64,000 bases of DNA, taken from Geodermatophilus poikilotrophus (GTDB lineage: Bacteria > Actinomycetota > Actinomycetes > Mycobacteriales > Geodermatophilaceae). The DNA is taken from positions 186,001 to 250,000 of the forward strand of contig NZ_FOIE01000004.1 of assembly GCF_900111455.1 (NCBI RefSeq). The letters are read 5' to 3'. Below, piece by piece: positions 25,943-34,580 of this stretch (positions are counted from its first letter, which is position 1; the number at the start of each line of letters is the position of its first letter). Under the pieces are notes generated by a model, which had not been told where the DNA came from, made no database searches, and saw only the letters and a program-made list of their open reading frames with translations. Position numbers and translations under genes: made by a program.

Positions 25943-27028
25943 ATGACCGACCTGCTCGCCATCGGCACGCGCAAGGGCCTGTGGCTGGCCCGCAGCGACG
26001 ACGACCGCCGCACCTGGACCCTGGGTGAACCGCACCTGCTCGCCCAGGAGGTCGCGGCTGTCTCGATCGACACCCGCGGCCCCGGCCCGCGCGTGCTGGC
26101 CGGCGTCCAGTACGGGCACTGGGGTCCGACGGTCATGCGGTCCGACGACCTCGGCGCGAGCTGGCAGGAGACCGAGGCCGGCGCCATCCGCTTCCCCGAG
26201 GACACCGGCGCGGCCCTCGCCCGGGTCTGGCAGCTGCGCCCCGACAGCGCCGACCGGCCCGGCGTCGTGTGGGCCGGCTGCGAGCCGCACTCGCTGTGGC
26301 GCAGCACTGACGGCGGCTGCAGCTTCGAGCTCGTCCGCGGCCTGTGGGACCACCCGCACCGGCCGACCTGGGAGCCCGGCGGCGGGGGAGGGGCGGTGCA
26401 CACGGTGCTGCCCGACCCCGCCTCGGACCGGGTGACCGTCGCGATGAGCACCGGCGGCGTCTACGTCAGCGAGGACGGCGCCTCGACGTGGGAGCCGCGC
26501 AACGCCGGCATCAGCGCCGTCTTCCTGCCCGAGCCCGCGCCCGAGTACGGCCAGTGCGTGCACAAGGTCGCCGTCGACGCGGCCGGCCCGGACCGGATGT
26601 ACGCGCAGAACCACTTCGGCGTCTTCCGCACCGACGACGCCGGCGGGTCGTGGACGTCGATCGCCGAGGGCCTGCCCGCCGACTTCGGCTTCCCGGTCGT
26701 CGCCTCGCCGTCCGCCCCCGGGACGGCGTGGGTGGTCCCGCTGGTGGCGGACATGCAGCGCGTGCCGCCGGAGGGCCGGCTGCGCGTGCACCGCACCCGC
26801 GACGCGGGCGGGAGTTGGACCGGACTGGGGTCAGGTCTGCCCGACCGGTTCTGGGCGGCGGTCATGCGGGACGGGTTCTGCGCCGACGAAGGCGACCCGA
26901 CCGGGCTCTACGTCGGCACCCGCGACGGCTGCGTCTACGCCAGCGCCGACGAGGGCGACACCTTCAGCCTCGTCGCCGACCACCTGCCTGACGTGCTCGT
27001 CGTCCGCGCCGCCCGGATCCCGGGATGA
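25943..27028 (+). CDS. BNR/Asp-box repeat beta-propeller protein
   Basis: A 361-residue protein with no signal peptide. Asp-box repeats of the type S-x-D-x-G-x-T/S-W recur: RSDDLGASW, RSTDGGCSF, SEDGASTWE, RTDDAGGSW, RTRDAGGSW, SADEGDTF, marking a six- or seven-bladed sialidase-like beta-propeller. It lacks the Arg triad context needed to call a sialidase and belongs to the WD40/YVTN/BNR-like group of unknown function. ATG 25943 follows GGAGGGG. Its stop overlaps the start of a MoaD/ThiS-like gene by 4 bases, so the proteins are likely made together. Confidence 0.85.
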   Translation: MTDLLAIGTRKGLWLARSDDDRRTWTLGEPHLLAQEVAAVSIDTRGPGPRVLAGVQYGHWGPTVMRSDDLGASWQETEAGAIRFPEDTGAALARVWQLRPDSADRPGVVWAGCEPHSLWRSTDGGCSFELVRGLWDHPHRPTWEPGGGGGAVHTVLPDPASDRVTVAMSTGGVYVSEDGASTWEPRNAGISAVFLPEPAPEYGQCVHKVAVDAAGPDRMYAQNHFGVFRTDDAGGSWTSIAEGLPADFGFPVVASPSAPGTAWVVPLVADMQRVPPEGRLRVHRTRDAGGSWTGLGSGLPDRFWAAVMRDGFCADEGDPTGLYVGTRDGCVYASADEGDTFSLVADHLPDVLVVRAARIPG

Positions 27029-27306
27029 GGGTCGAGGTGGTGCTGCCCGGTGTCCTCGCCGACCTGGCCGGCGGCACCCGGCACCTGGAGGTCGCCCCGG
27101 GCGGGGGCGCGCTCGCCGACCTGCTCGACACGCTTGCCGTCGTCCACCCGCGGCTGGCCCGCCGGATCCGCGACGAGGCCGGCGCGGTGCGACGCTTCGT
27201 CAACGTATACGTGGACGGCGAGGACGTCCGGTACGCCGGCGGGCTGGGCACGCCGGTGCCCGACGGCGCCGTCGTCCAGGTGCTGCCGTCGGTGGCCGGC
27301 GGGTGA
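27025..27306 (+). CDS. MoaD/ThiS-family ubiquitin-like sulfur carrier
   Basis: A 93-residue beta-grasp protein ending in Gly-Gly (PSVAGG), the feature through which MoaD, ThiS and ubiquitin-like modifiers are adenylated and thiocarboxylated. The middle has ALADLLDTLAVVHPRLARRI and FVNVYVDGEDVR, typical of MoaD-like proteins. The ATG overlaps the preceding BNR-repeat gene. No MoaE, MoeB or ThiF gene is nearby, so it may serve another sulfur-transfer or protein-tagging route involving the propeller protein. Confidence 0.88.
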   Translation: MRVEVVLPGVLADLAGGTRHLEVAPGGGALADLLDTLAVVHPRLARRIRDEAGAVRRFVNVYVDGEDVRYAGGLGTPVPDGAVVQVLPSVAGG

Positions 27307-27307
27307 G

Positions 27308-27553
27308 TCAGAGCGCGGCCAGGGTGGTGCACTCCGCGCACAGCTGCGAGCTGTCGTAGTCCTCCGGCGGCCACACGGTCTGCTCGTCCACCGCGACGTA
27401 GGCCCCGCACAGCGCCTTGCGGCTGCGGCCGTTCACCTTGCCGATGGTCGCGTGCGCCGGGCCGATCTGCCGCGGGACGAGGCCCTCCGCGGTGCCCACC
27501 GAGCCGACCATCACGACGGCGTGAGCGGTCCCGTAGGAGTAGGCGAGAGTCAT
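27308..27553 (-). CDS. Small Cys-containing hypothetical protein
   Basis: An 81-residue protein: MTLAYSYGTAHAVVMVGSVG, then LCGAYV and LCAECTTLAAL at the end. The three Cys residues (C-x-n-CxxC) could bind zinc. It is convergent with the MoaD-like gene, with one base between the two stops. Composition and codon use are normal for the window. Function unknown. Confidence 0.65.
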   Translation of the reverse strand: MTLAYSYGTAHAVVMVGSVGTAEGLVPRQIGPAHATIGKVNGRSRKALCGAYVAVDEQTVWPPEDYDSSQLCAECTTLAAL

Positions 27554-27806
27554 GGCCCCAGGGTCGCCACGACGAGCCGGGCCGGGCCAGCACCCGCGGG
27601 GCGCGTGTCGGCTGCACCCGCCCCAGCCGTCGCTGCCGTCACAGGGGCGCACCACCGGGGGCGGGACCGGATCGGACTCGACTGTCGCCGTCCGGGGACC
27701 GGAGCGCGTTCGTGACCGCACGCGGCGGGGCCCGACGGCGTCGGCGGACCCGGTCAGCCACTGCCGGTGCGCACCCCTGCCTGGAACCGGCGGGGTCCGT
27801 CGGCGG

Positions 27807-27995
27807 CTACTCGCGGACGACCCACACCTCGGCCGGTCCCTGTGGCGTGCTCCGCACCTCCACGGGCTCGAAACGCTGGTAGACCCCGAACCAGCGGGGC
27901 CCGTCGTAGACCAGCACCGAGGACGTCAGCATCTCGGCGGCCACCTCGTCGATCTCGCCGTGCCGCGGGCCACCCCAGTGGAAGATCAACGGCAT
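27807..27995 (-). CDS. Small hypothetical protein
   Basis: A 62-residue protein, MPLIFHWGGPRHGEIDEVAA to RSTPQGPAEVWVVRE. The alternation of hydrophobic residues (SVLVYDGPRWFGVYQRFEPV) suggests a small beta-rich fold, and codon positions look selected. No named domain and no clear ribosome site. It lies alone on the minus strand. Confidence 0.5.
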   Translation of the reverse strand: MPLIFHWGGPRHGEIDEVAAEMLTSSVLVYDGPRWFGVYQRFEPVEVRSTPQGPAEVWVVRE

Positions 27996-28475
27996 GGGGG
28001 CACGCTAGCCCTGTCCTGTTCCGACGTCGTGGGCAGGACGGCGCGGACGACCGGCATCGGGCCGGTCCGGGCGCGGACGTCGGTGTCCACGTCCCTCCCG
28101 ATGCACCCGGGGTCGGGGGCGCGGTACTGGGCGACGGCGGTTCGGGCCTCCGGGCCCACCCACCGTGACTTCGGCCGTCGGGAGGGGGCCCCGGCGCGTA
28201 GGGTCGGTGGCTGGGAGCGGCTCAGCCGCTCATGGGTGGCCCCGGACCCGGCGACCTCACCGGTTTCCTGGGGAGAACTCCGTGCGCGCCTCACTCGACG
28301 TCACGCCTGCCAGCGGCGAGTCGGGTCCTGCGGTCCCCGGGTACCGGGGCCGTTCGTCGCCGCCACGGGAGGGTGGCAGCCGGCGGCCACCGCGCGGGCA
28401 CCCGGACGCCCCGCGGCTGCCCGACGTCCGCCACGCCGACGGTCGCGGCGGAGCAGCGCCCGGCGTGAGGACGCC
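27996..28475. other. Gene-free stretch
   Basis: About 480 GC-rich bases upstream of the PRC/HATPase gene. A long frame is open through it but lacks conserved sequence. The promoter for the downstream gene should lie here; no clear hexamers are visible. Confidence 0.4.
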
Positions 28476-29459
28476 GTGATCACCCGGCAGCAGATCCGCG
28501 CCCTCCTGCGCCACGGAGGACAGGTCGTCGATCCCGCGGGCCACCCGGTGGGCCGCATCGTGCACGTGCTCCTGGGTGCGCAGACGAGTCAGCCGACGTG
28601 GGTGACCGTCGAGTGTCAGCTGTGCGACGGGATCCAGGTCTCCGTCCCGCTCGCCCGGGCGCACCAGCTGGGCGACTGCCTCCAGGTGCCCTACGCAGCG
28701 GCCGACGTCTGCGGCGCTCCGCGCACCGACGGGTCAGCCGACCGCCTCGACCGGCAGCCGGGGGAGGAACTCCTCCGGTACTACGCCCACCTGGACGACG
28801 GCGCCCCGGTGGTGCCACCCCGCCACACCGACCGGGCCACCGCCGCGGCCTGGTCGCCGGCGCCTGCCGGTCCTGGCACGCCTGTGGTGGCCACCAACGG
28901 CCACCGGCGGACGGGCGCCGCGTCACCGGGCTCGTTCCTCGGTCGCTCCGGGGTCGACGTCCTCCCCGTCCGTCCGGGGCTCGACGTCCACCCCGAGGAG
29001 TACAGCCTCCCCGCCTACCCGGTGACCCCCTCCGGGCCCTGGCCACCGGTGTCGATGTCCTCCCCCGAACCGCCGTGGTGGCACCGCCGACAGTGGCGCT
29101 GGCCATCGGTCCCCACGTCGATCAGGGGGATGCGGCTGGAGCTGCAGCCCCTCCTCGACATGACCGGACTGCCCGAGGACGAGCTCGACGACCTGCTCCT
29201 GGCCGCATCCGAGGCCGCCGCCAACGCCGTCGAGCACGCCCGCCTCCCCACCCCACCCTTCTTCGACGTCCTCACGGAGGTCGGTGAGCACCGGGCGCGC
29301 ATCGTCATCCAGGACCGCGGTCGCTGGCGGGCACCCACCGCCCCGGGCGACCGCGGCCGCGGCCTGCAGGTGATGGGCGTCCTGGCCGACGCCACGCTCA
29401 CCGTCGGGTCACGGGGCACGACAGTGGTCCTGCGCAACCGTCGGAGGGGGACCGACTGA
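28476..29459 (+). CDS. PRC-barrel domain fused to an RsbW-like ATPase domain
   Basis: A 327-residue protein with an unusual order. Residues ~8-105 match PRC-barrel proteins of actinobacteria (VVDPAGHPVGRIVHVLLGAQ, TWVTVEC, LQVPYAAADV, EELLRYYAHL). A Pro-rich linker (~110-210) follows. Residues ~215-325 are a HATPase_c_2 anti-sigma kinase domain with ASEAAANAVEHAR (N-box), IQDRGRW (G1) and RGRGLQVMGVLAD (G2). PRC barrels bind other proteins or ribosomal parts, so the barrel may recruit or localise a partner-switching kinase. GTG 28476 has a weak site, but conserved sequence begins immediately. Two GAF-ANTAR genes follow on the same strand. Confidence 0.8.
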   Translation: MITRQQIRALLRHGGQVVDPAGHPVGRIVHVLLGAQTSQPTWVTVECQLCDGIQVSVPLARAHQLGDCLQVPYAAADVCGAPRTDGSADRLDRQPGEELLRYYAHLDDGAPVVPPRHTDRATAAAWSPAPAGPGTPVVATNGHRRTGAASPGSFLGRSGVDVLPVRPGLDVHPEEYSLPAYPVTPSGPWPPVSMSSPEPPWWHRRQWRWPSVPTSIRGMRLELQPLLDMTGLPEDELDDLLLAASEAAANAVEHARLPTPPFFDVLTEVGEHRARIVIQDRGRWRAPTAPGDRGRGLQVMGVLADATLTVGSRGTTVVLRNRRRGTD

Positions 29460-29582
29460 CCGGAGGGCTCCGACGTCGGCGGGCAGCCCGGGCGGGGGGT
29501 GCCCGGACCTCACCGGCCGCCCCCGAGAGGGAGATGCTGATCGCCAGGCCGGCCGAGCACCGGTGCAGGCAGAGGGGTGGGC

Positions 29583-30272
29583 GTGGCGTCGAGACGGGTG
29601 GCCGAGATCCTGCGCGCAGCCTGGGCCGAGTCGCCCGACAGCAGCGGTCTGCCGGCCAGCCTGACCGCCGCGTGCGTCCGTTCCCTGCCGGTGAGCGGGG
29701 TGGGCATGGCGCTGATGACCGACGAGGGGCCGGCGGGGATCATCGCCGCGACCGACGGCGCGGCGATGGAGCTGGAGGAGCTCCAGTTCACCTTGGGGGA
29801 AGGCCCGTGCGTGGACGCCTCGCAGACCGGCCGCCCCGTGCTGCAGCCGGACCTCGCCCTGACCGCGCCGCTGCGCTGGCCCGCCTTCGCCGGAGGAGCA
29901 CTGGAGGCCGGCGTCCGCGCCCTCTTCGCCTTCCCGCTCCGGGTCGGCGTGCTCGACCTCTACCGGGACCGGGCCGGCCCGCTGTCGGCCGACGACCTCA
30001 CCGAGGCCCTGTCGTTCGCCGACGCAGCGACGCCGGTCCTGCTGAACGCGCAAGCCGGGTACCCGGTGCTGTCGCCGGTCCCGGTCCTCGACGACCGGGC
30101 CGAGGTGCACCAGGCGACCGGCGTGGTCTCCGTGCAGGCTGCGGTGGGACTGGCCGAGGCCCTCGTCCTGCTCCGTGCGCGGGCGTTCGCCGACCAGCGG
30201 GCCCTCGGCAACCTGGCGCGCGACGTCCTCACGGGGACGGTGTCGTTCCGGAAAGATGACGGGACCGGCTGA
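29583..30272 (+). CDS. GAF protein with degenerate ANTAR-like tail
   Basis: A 229-residue protein. The GAF domain (~10-150) contains FTLGEGPCVDASQ. The C-terminal helices (VHQATGVVSVQAAVGLAEAL and RALGNLARDVLTGTV) follow the ANTAR layout but lack the usual QAKGI core. GTG 29583 follows GGGG; GTG 29577 is also possible. It probably senses a small molecule or redox state and may bind RNA weakly or pair with another regulator. It is 62 bases upstream of a further GAF-ANTAR gene, a likely operon. Confidence 0.8.
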   Translation: MASRRVAEILRAAWAESPDSSGLPASLTAACVRSLPVSGVGMALMTDEGPAGIIAATDGAAMELEELQFTLGEGPCVDASQTGRPVLQPDLALTAPLRWPAFAGGALEAGVRALFAFPLRVGVLDLYRDRAGPLSADDLTEALSFADAATPVLLNAQAGYPVLSPVPVLDDRAEVHQATGVVSVQAAVGLAEALVLLRARAFADQRALGNLARDVLTGTVSFRKDDGTG

Positions 30273-30334
30273 CACGAGAGCGTGGTGGCGGACGCAGGAT
30301 GGGACCCGGTCGACCGGGGTGGGAGGGAGTGAGG

Positions 30335-31066
30335 GTGCGGGAACAACGCCTCGCGGAGGTCTTCGTCGAGCTCGCCGACACCCTGGTCGAGGAGTTCGAC
30401 GTCATCGACTTCCTGCAGACCCTCACCGAGCGCTGTGTCGAACTGGTCGACACCGACGCCGCCGGGCTGATGCTCGACGACCAGCGCGGCCACCTCCAGG
30501 TGGTCGCCTACACCGACGAGTCCGCCCGACTGCTCGAACTGTTCGAGCTGCAGAGGGCGGAGGGACCCTGCCTGGACTGCTTCGCCACCGGCGAGGCCAT
30601 CGCGAACATCGACCTGACCGCCTCCAGGAGCCGGTGGCCGGTGTTCACCGAGGCGGCGCTGGGATCCGGATACGCCTACAGCCACGCCCTGCCGCTGCGC
30701 CTGCGCCGGCAGGTGCTGGGCGCGCTGAACCTGTTCTCCGTCGAAGGACGAGCGCTCACCGACGAGCACCTGGCCGTCGCCCGGGGCATGGCTGACATCG
30801 CCACCATCGGCTTGCTGCACGAGCGTGCTCTGCGTGACCAGGTCGTCCTGGCCGAACAGCTGCAGACCGCGCTGCACAGCCGGATCGTGATCGAGCAGGC
30901 CAAGGGCGTGCTGTCGGCCCAGGCCGGGATCGGCGTGGGGGAGGCGTTCACCCGCATGCGCACCCACGCAAGGCGCAGCGGTGCACAGCTGATGACCGTC
31001 GCGGAGGCCGTGGTGACCGGCACGCTGGACGACGGCGACATCCGGCCGGTGGTCGACTCGGCGTGA
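30335..31066 (+). CDS. GAF-ANTAR signalling protein
   Basis: A 243-residue sensor-regulator. The GAF domain (~20-165) includes LQRAEGPCLDCFATG. The ANTAR domain (~185-235) has VIEQAKGVLSAQAGIGVGEA and then a conserved helix ending VAEAVVTGTL. Its family, with an intact QAKGV core, binds paired RNA hexaloops and prevents termination. GTG 30335 was chosen because GGGAGG is at the proper distance. It lies downstream of the PRC/HATPase fusion and the degenerate ANTAR gene. Confidence 0.88.
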   Translation: MREQRLAEVFVELADTLVEEFDVIDFLQTLTERCVELVDTDAAGLMLDDQRGHLQVVAYTDESARLLELFELQRAEGPCLDCFATGEAIANIDLTASRSRWPVFTEAALGSGYAYSHALPLRLRRQVLGALNLFSVEGRALTDEHLAVARGMADIATIGLLHERALRDQVVLAEQLQTALHSRIVIEQAKGVLSAQAGIGVGEAFTRMRTHARRSGAQLMTVAEAVVTGTLDDGDIRPVVDSA

Positions 31067-31340
31067 GCCGGGCGGGCCCACCTGCGGGGCGCGGGTCGGT
31101 CCACGTCGTGGACCGGCTCGACGGGCCCACCGCGCTGTTCCCGGGACAGGCGCCGCCGGTGTCCACTCCGCAACCCCTCCAGGCACCAGTGGGCACGGAA
31201 CGACACGAGGCCCCTACACGGGGCACCCATCGCGCGGGCCTGGTGTCGTTGCGGCCCCGCACGCGCCGGAACCCGCCCGGTGGCCTGGGCGCGGGTGCAG
31301 GCTGTGGCCCTCTCCGCCGTCGCACCCCGGGAGGACGACC

Positions 31341-31829
31341 ATGCCACCCCTGATCGACCTGGACAGCACGGCCACGTCCGCACCGCGGATGCGCGCGTCA
31401 GACGCCGACCGGCTGGCCACCGTCGAGCACCTGCAGGACGCGGTGGCCCGCGGCCTGCTCACGCCGGACGAGGGCAGCGAGCGGATGGCCGACGCGTTCG
31501 CCGCCGTCCACCTGACCGACCTCGACCCGCTGACCGCGGACCTCCCGCCGGCGCCGCCCGAGCACACGGCGCCGGGCTGGCGGTCGCTCGGGACGCTCGC
31601 GGTCGAGCAGCTGCGGACCTCCCTGACCAGCGCCGCCACCGGCCGTCTGAGGGCGGCGCGGATGGTGGTCGTGCTCCTCGTCACCGCCCTCTTCCTCGTT
31701 CTCGTCGGCGCCCTCAGCGGGGTGGCGCTGTCCGACAGCGGTGGCGGCGGGGGCGGTGACGGCGGCTGGTACGAGCACCGGCATCCCCACTGGGACGACG
31801 ACCGAGGCCACGACTGGGGCGACGACTGA
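31341..31829 (+). CDS. DUF1707 domain membrane protein
   Basis: A 162-residue protein. The N-terminal DUF1707 domain (MRASDADRLATVEHLQDAVA, then GLLTPDEGSERMADAFAA) is about 50 residues and common in actinobacterial regulators and membrane proteins. One membrane helix (MVVVLLVTALFLVLVGAL, ~108-126) precedes a short Gly/His/Asp-rich external tail that could bind metal (HRHPHWDDDRGHDW). GGAGG precedes the ATG. It stands alone. Confidence 0.85.
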   Translation: MPPLIDLDSTATSAPRMRASDADRLATVEHLQDAVARGLLTPDEGSERMADAFAAVHLTDLDPLTADLPPAPPEHTAPGWRSLGTLAVEQLRTSLTSAATGRLRAARMVVVLLVTALFLVLVGALSGVALSDSGGGGGGDGGWYEHRHPHWDDDRGHDWGDD

Positions 31830-32232
31830 CCTGCTCGGCGACCCCGCCGCCCGGAGGTCGGGTCGGGGGAGCGGCGGTGGGCCGCTGGGAGGAGTCACCT
31901 GGCGCGGACCAGGTCACCGTCCAGGAGCACCCTACGGACCCGGAGGACTTCGCCGCCGCCCACGGCACCACCGTGCTGCGGTTCGCCCCGCGGCGCCCGC
32001 TGCTCGGCCACCTCGCCCGCGATGTGCTCGATGGCTGCGTCCTCGAGGCGGCCGCCGGATGGGGATGCGCCGCGCCGCGCGGCGTCGAGACCCGGTGCCG
32101 GTCCGGGACGTGCCCCCGGGCTCCACCCGCCTGTCGCTGCGTGCGACCACTCGCCGAGAGGCGACCGTCGGGCCGGTCCCCAGCTCCAGCGGTCGCTGGG
32201 TCCTCGTGACCGTCGGCGGTGCCCGAACGCAG
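31830..32232. other. Gene-free stretch, possible broken gene
   Basis: About 400 bases. Protein-like pieces appear in two plus-strand frames (HGTTVLRFAPRRPLLGHLAR near 31960 and VRDVPPGSTRLSLRATTRRE near 32100), as if a small gene had been frameshifted. Neither piece is recognised, so no gene is called. Confidence 0.35.
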
Positions 32233-32266
32233 GGAGGCCCTGGTCAGGGAACTGACCAGGGCCTCC
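32233..32266. terminator. Strong hairpin next to tRNA-His
   Basis: GGAGGCCCTGGTCAG and CTGACCAGGGCCTCC form a perfect 15-bp stem with a GGAA loop, 7 bases beyond the 3' CCA of tRNA-His. It probably ends the tRNA transcript and works in both directions. Confidence 0.85.
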
Positions 32267-32275
32267 ACCGCGTGG

Positions 32276-32349
32276 GGTGAGTGACGGGGCTCGAACCCGC
32301 GACACCCAGGATCACAACCTGGTGCTCTACCAGCTGAGCTACACCCACC
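32276..32349 (-). tRNA. tRNA-His (GTG)
   Basis: A cloverleaf on the minus strand: acceptor GTGGGTG with CACTCAC, the extra 5' G (-1) facing discriminator C73 that is diagnostic of tRNA-His, anticodon GTG in the loop TTGTGAT, and T-arm GGTTCGAGCCC. The 3' CCA is encoded at 32273-32275, unlike tRNA-Lys in this window. GGTATCGT occurs about 50 bases upstream. Confidence 0.97.
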
Positions 32350-32415
32350 ACGTCTCCCGGACGGCCGCTCGGCAGCGGGTCGTCCGGTGAACCGGCACCA
32401 CGATACCGGAGACCC

Positions 32416-33093
32416 TCAGGCGTCCGACGCGGCCGGGGGTACCTGTCCGGGGGTGCCGCTGTCCTCGGCCGCGAACAGCCCCGCGAAGGACGCCGCGACC
32501 CGCGACGCGGCAGCCTGCGCCTGGGAGGTCGAGGGCCCGGGGCCGTCGACGAACAGCGTCTGCCGGTAGTAGGCGAGCTCGCGCACCGACTCGATGATGT
32601 CGGCCAGCGCGCGGTGGGCCAGCCCCTTCTGCGGCTGGGCGAAGTACACCCGGGGGAACCAGCGGCGGGCCAGCTCCTTGATCGAGGAGACGTCGATCAT
32701 CCGGTAGTGCAGGTGGTCGTCGAGCTCGGGCATGTCGCGGGCGAGGAAGCCGCGGTCGGTGCCGATCGAGTTGCCGCACAGCGGCGCCGTCCGCCGCTCG
32801 GGCACGAACCGCTTCACGTAGGCCAGCAGCTGCTGCTCGGCCTCGGCGACGGTGAGCGTCGAGGCCCGCACCGCCTCGGTGAGACCGGACTTGGCGTGCA
32901 TCTCGGTGACGACCTCGACCATGCCCTCGAGCGCGGCGTCGTCGGCGGAGATGACCAGGTCCAGGCCGGGGTCGAGGACGTTGAGGTCGGAGTCGGTGAC
33001 CAGCACCGCGACCTCGATGAGCTGGTCCCGGGTGAGGTCCAGCCCGGTCATCTCGCAGTCGATCCAGACCAGGTGTCCCGCACTGTCCGCCAC
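32416..33093 (-). CDS. orn: Oligoribonuclease
   Basis: A 225-residue DEDDh 3'-5' exoribonuclease that degrades 2-5-nt RNAs and pGpG from c-di-GMP turnover. The first acidic pair is in [12 protein letters not shown], the middle motif is FLARDMPEL, and the HRALAD-type end carries the catalytic His and Asp. Length is slightly above the ~180-210 usual, owing to a C-terminal Ala/Ser-rich tail. GTG 33093 starts just before the conserved core; the larger open frame upstream is not conserved. A GGDEF-EAL protein elsewhere in the window would produce its pGpG substrate. Confidence 0.95.
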   Translation of the reverse strand: MADSAGHLVWIDCEMTGLDLTRDQLIEVAVLVTDSDLNVLDPGLDLVISADDAALEGMVEVVTEMHAKSGLTEAVRASTLTVAEAEQQLLAYVKRFVPERRTAPLCGNSIGTDRGFLARDMPELDDHLHYRMIDVSSIKELARRWFPRVYFAQPQKGLAHRALADIIESVRELAYYRQTLFVDGPGPSTSQAQAAASRVAASFAGLFAAEDSGTPGQVPPAASDA

Positions 33094-33240
33094 GGGTGCC
33101 GACCCTACGTCGCGCCCCGGGCGGCCGCCCGCACGGCGGGTGATACGGAACCCGCCACTCCCGTACCCCTCGGGGAGCCGGGATCGTGCCCTGCGCGCCG
33201 CTAGGCTCCGCCGCACCGCCTCGAGTCCAGGAGTACCGCC

Positions 33241-34452
33241 GTGCCCCACGCCGCTCCCGTCGCCGACCGAGCGGCCCCGCCGGCTCCCGGCTCGGTGAGG
33301 ACCGCGTTCCGTCATCCGGTCACGACCCTCCGGTGGTTGTGGCCCGCCTACGTCACGCCGGGCCGCCCCGGCCGCCCGACGACCCAGCAGGAGCTGCGCT
33401 GGATCTACACGGCCTGGCTGGGCGCCTTCCTGCTGAAGATGCTCGGCTCGTCGTGGGACGTCTCCTGGCACTTCATGTGGCTGCGCGACGACCTCGCCCC
33501 GCCGCACCTGCTCAACTCCGCCGGCACCGTCCTGGTCGTCGCGCTGGTCCTCTTCTCCAGCTACACCGGCTACGGCGTCGATCGCCGTGCGCTGCGGCTC
33601 GTGCAGGGAGGCACCGCGGTCTTCCTCGTCGCCGTCCCGGTCGACATCGTCAACCACCGCATCAACGGGCTGGACATCACCAGCTGGAGCCCCAGTCACG
33701 CGCTGCTGTACCTCGGGACGGCGGTCATGCTGGCCGGGGTGATCCGCGGCTGGTGGCTGTACGCCGCGCCGGGCCGCGTGCGGGACGCCGTCGCCCTGGG
33801 GCTGTGGCTGTTTCTCGTCGAGAACGCCGTCTTCCCGAACCAGCACCAGGAGTACGGCGTCCTCTCGCTGCGCGCCTACGAGGCCGGGCGGACGACGGCC
33901 GAGCAGCAGCTGCTGGACTTCGCCGCCGCCCAGGGCCAGACGCCGACGACGTTCATGCTCCCGGTGCCGTCCTGGGTGCACCCGGCCTGGCTGCTGTGCG
34001 CCGGGCTGCTCTCCCTCCTCGTCGCCCGGCGGGTCACCGGCCTGCGCTGGGCCGCCACCACCGTCGCCGCCGTCTACCTGGCCTACCGCGCCGCCGTGTG
34101 GCTGGGACTGGTCGCGATCGGCTTCCCGCCGTCGGTGCTGCCGCTGGCGCTGCTCGCGGGCGCGGTCGCCGTCGACCTGGCCGTCTCCCGCCGGTTGCCC
34201 GGCTGGCTGGCCGGACCCCTGGTGGCCGCGGTCACCTACCTGGCCGGCGCGCTGCTCGCCGCGGTCGGTGCCCTGCCCCCGTGGAACTGGGAACCGGAGG
34301 TGGTGCTGCTCACCGGTGCGGGGTTCACGCTGCTCTGGGCGGGCCTCGACGTCGTCGCCCGCAGCCGCTCGCTGACCACCTGGTGCGCGCCCCTCGAGGA
34401 GCACGGGGAGCGGCCCCCCGTCCCGGTGGCGGGCGGCGCGCCGACCCGCTGA
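33241..34452 (+). CDS. Multi-pass integral membrane protein
   Basis: A 403-residue protein with about 8-9 predicted membrane helices (for example [46 protein letters not shown]). One extramembrane phrase is [20 protein letters not shown], and [20 protein letters not shown] lies in a loop. Trp/His-rich loops next to membrane helices suggest a conserved but unnamed family. No signal peptide or catalytic motif recognised. It is divergent from orn. Confidence 0.75.
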   Translation: MPHAAPVADRAAPPAPGSVRTAFRHPVTTLRWLWPAYVTPGRPGRPTTQQELRWIYTAWLGAFLLKMLGSSWDVSWHFMWLRDDLAPPHLLNSAGTVLVVALVLFSSYTGYGVDRRALRLVQGGTAVFLVAVPVDIVNHRINGLDITSWSPSHALLYLGTAVMLAGVIRGWWLYAAPGRVRDAVALGLWLFLVENAVFPNQHQEYGVLSLRAYEAGRTTAEQQLLDFAAAQGQTPTTFMLPVPSWVHPAWLLCAGLLSLLVARRVTGLRWAATTVAAVYLAYRAAVWLGLVAIGFPPSVLPLALLAGAVAVDLAVSRRLPGWLAGPLVAAVTYLAGALLAAVGALPPWNWEPEVVLLTGAGFTLLWAGLDVVARSRSLTTWCAPLEEHGERPPVPVAGGAPTR

Positions 34453-34580
34453 GCGTCCCGGACCGGCCCGTCACATGCCGTAGCGTCGGCGCCAGCCTCT
34501 CCCGCTGACCGCTCCGACCCGGCACGCCACGCCCTCCGTGCCGTTCCCACCGCCCCTGCTCCCCGCTCCGGAGGACCGAC

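Noticed and set aside
25943-27028. Sialidase call for the Asp-box protein
   Set aside because: Asp-boxes are present, but the Arg triad and nucleophile Tyr context of sialidases is not visible.
27552-28475. N-terminal extension of the PRC/HATPase gene back to 27552
   Set aside because: The extra ~300 residues are low-complexity and overlap the small minus-strand genes; conserved sequence begins at 28476.
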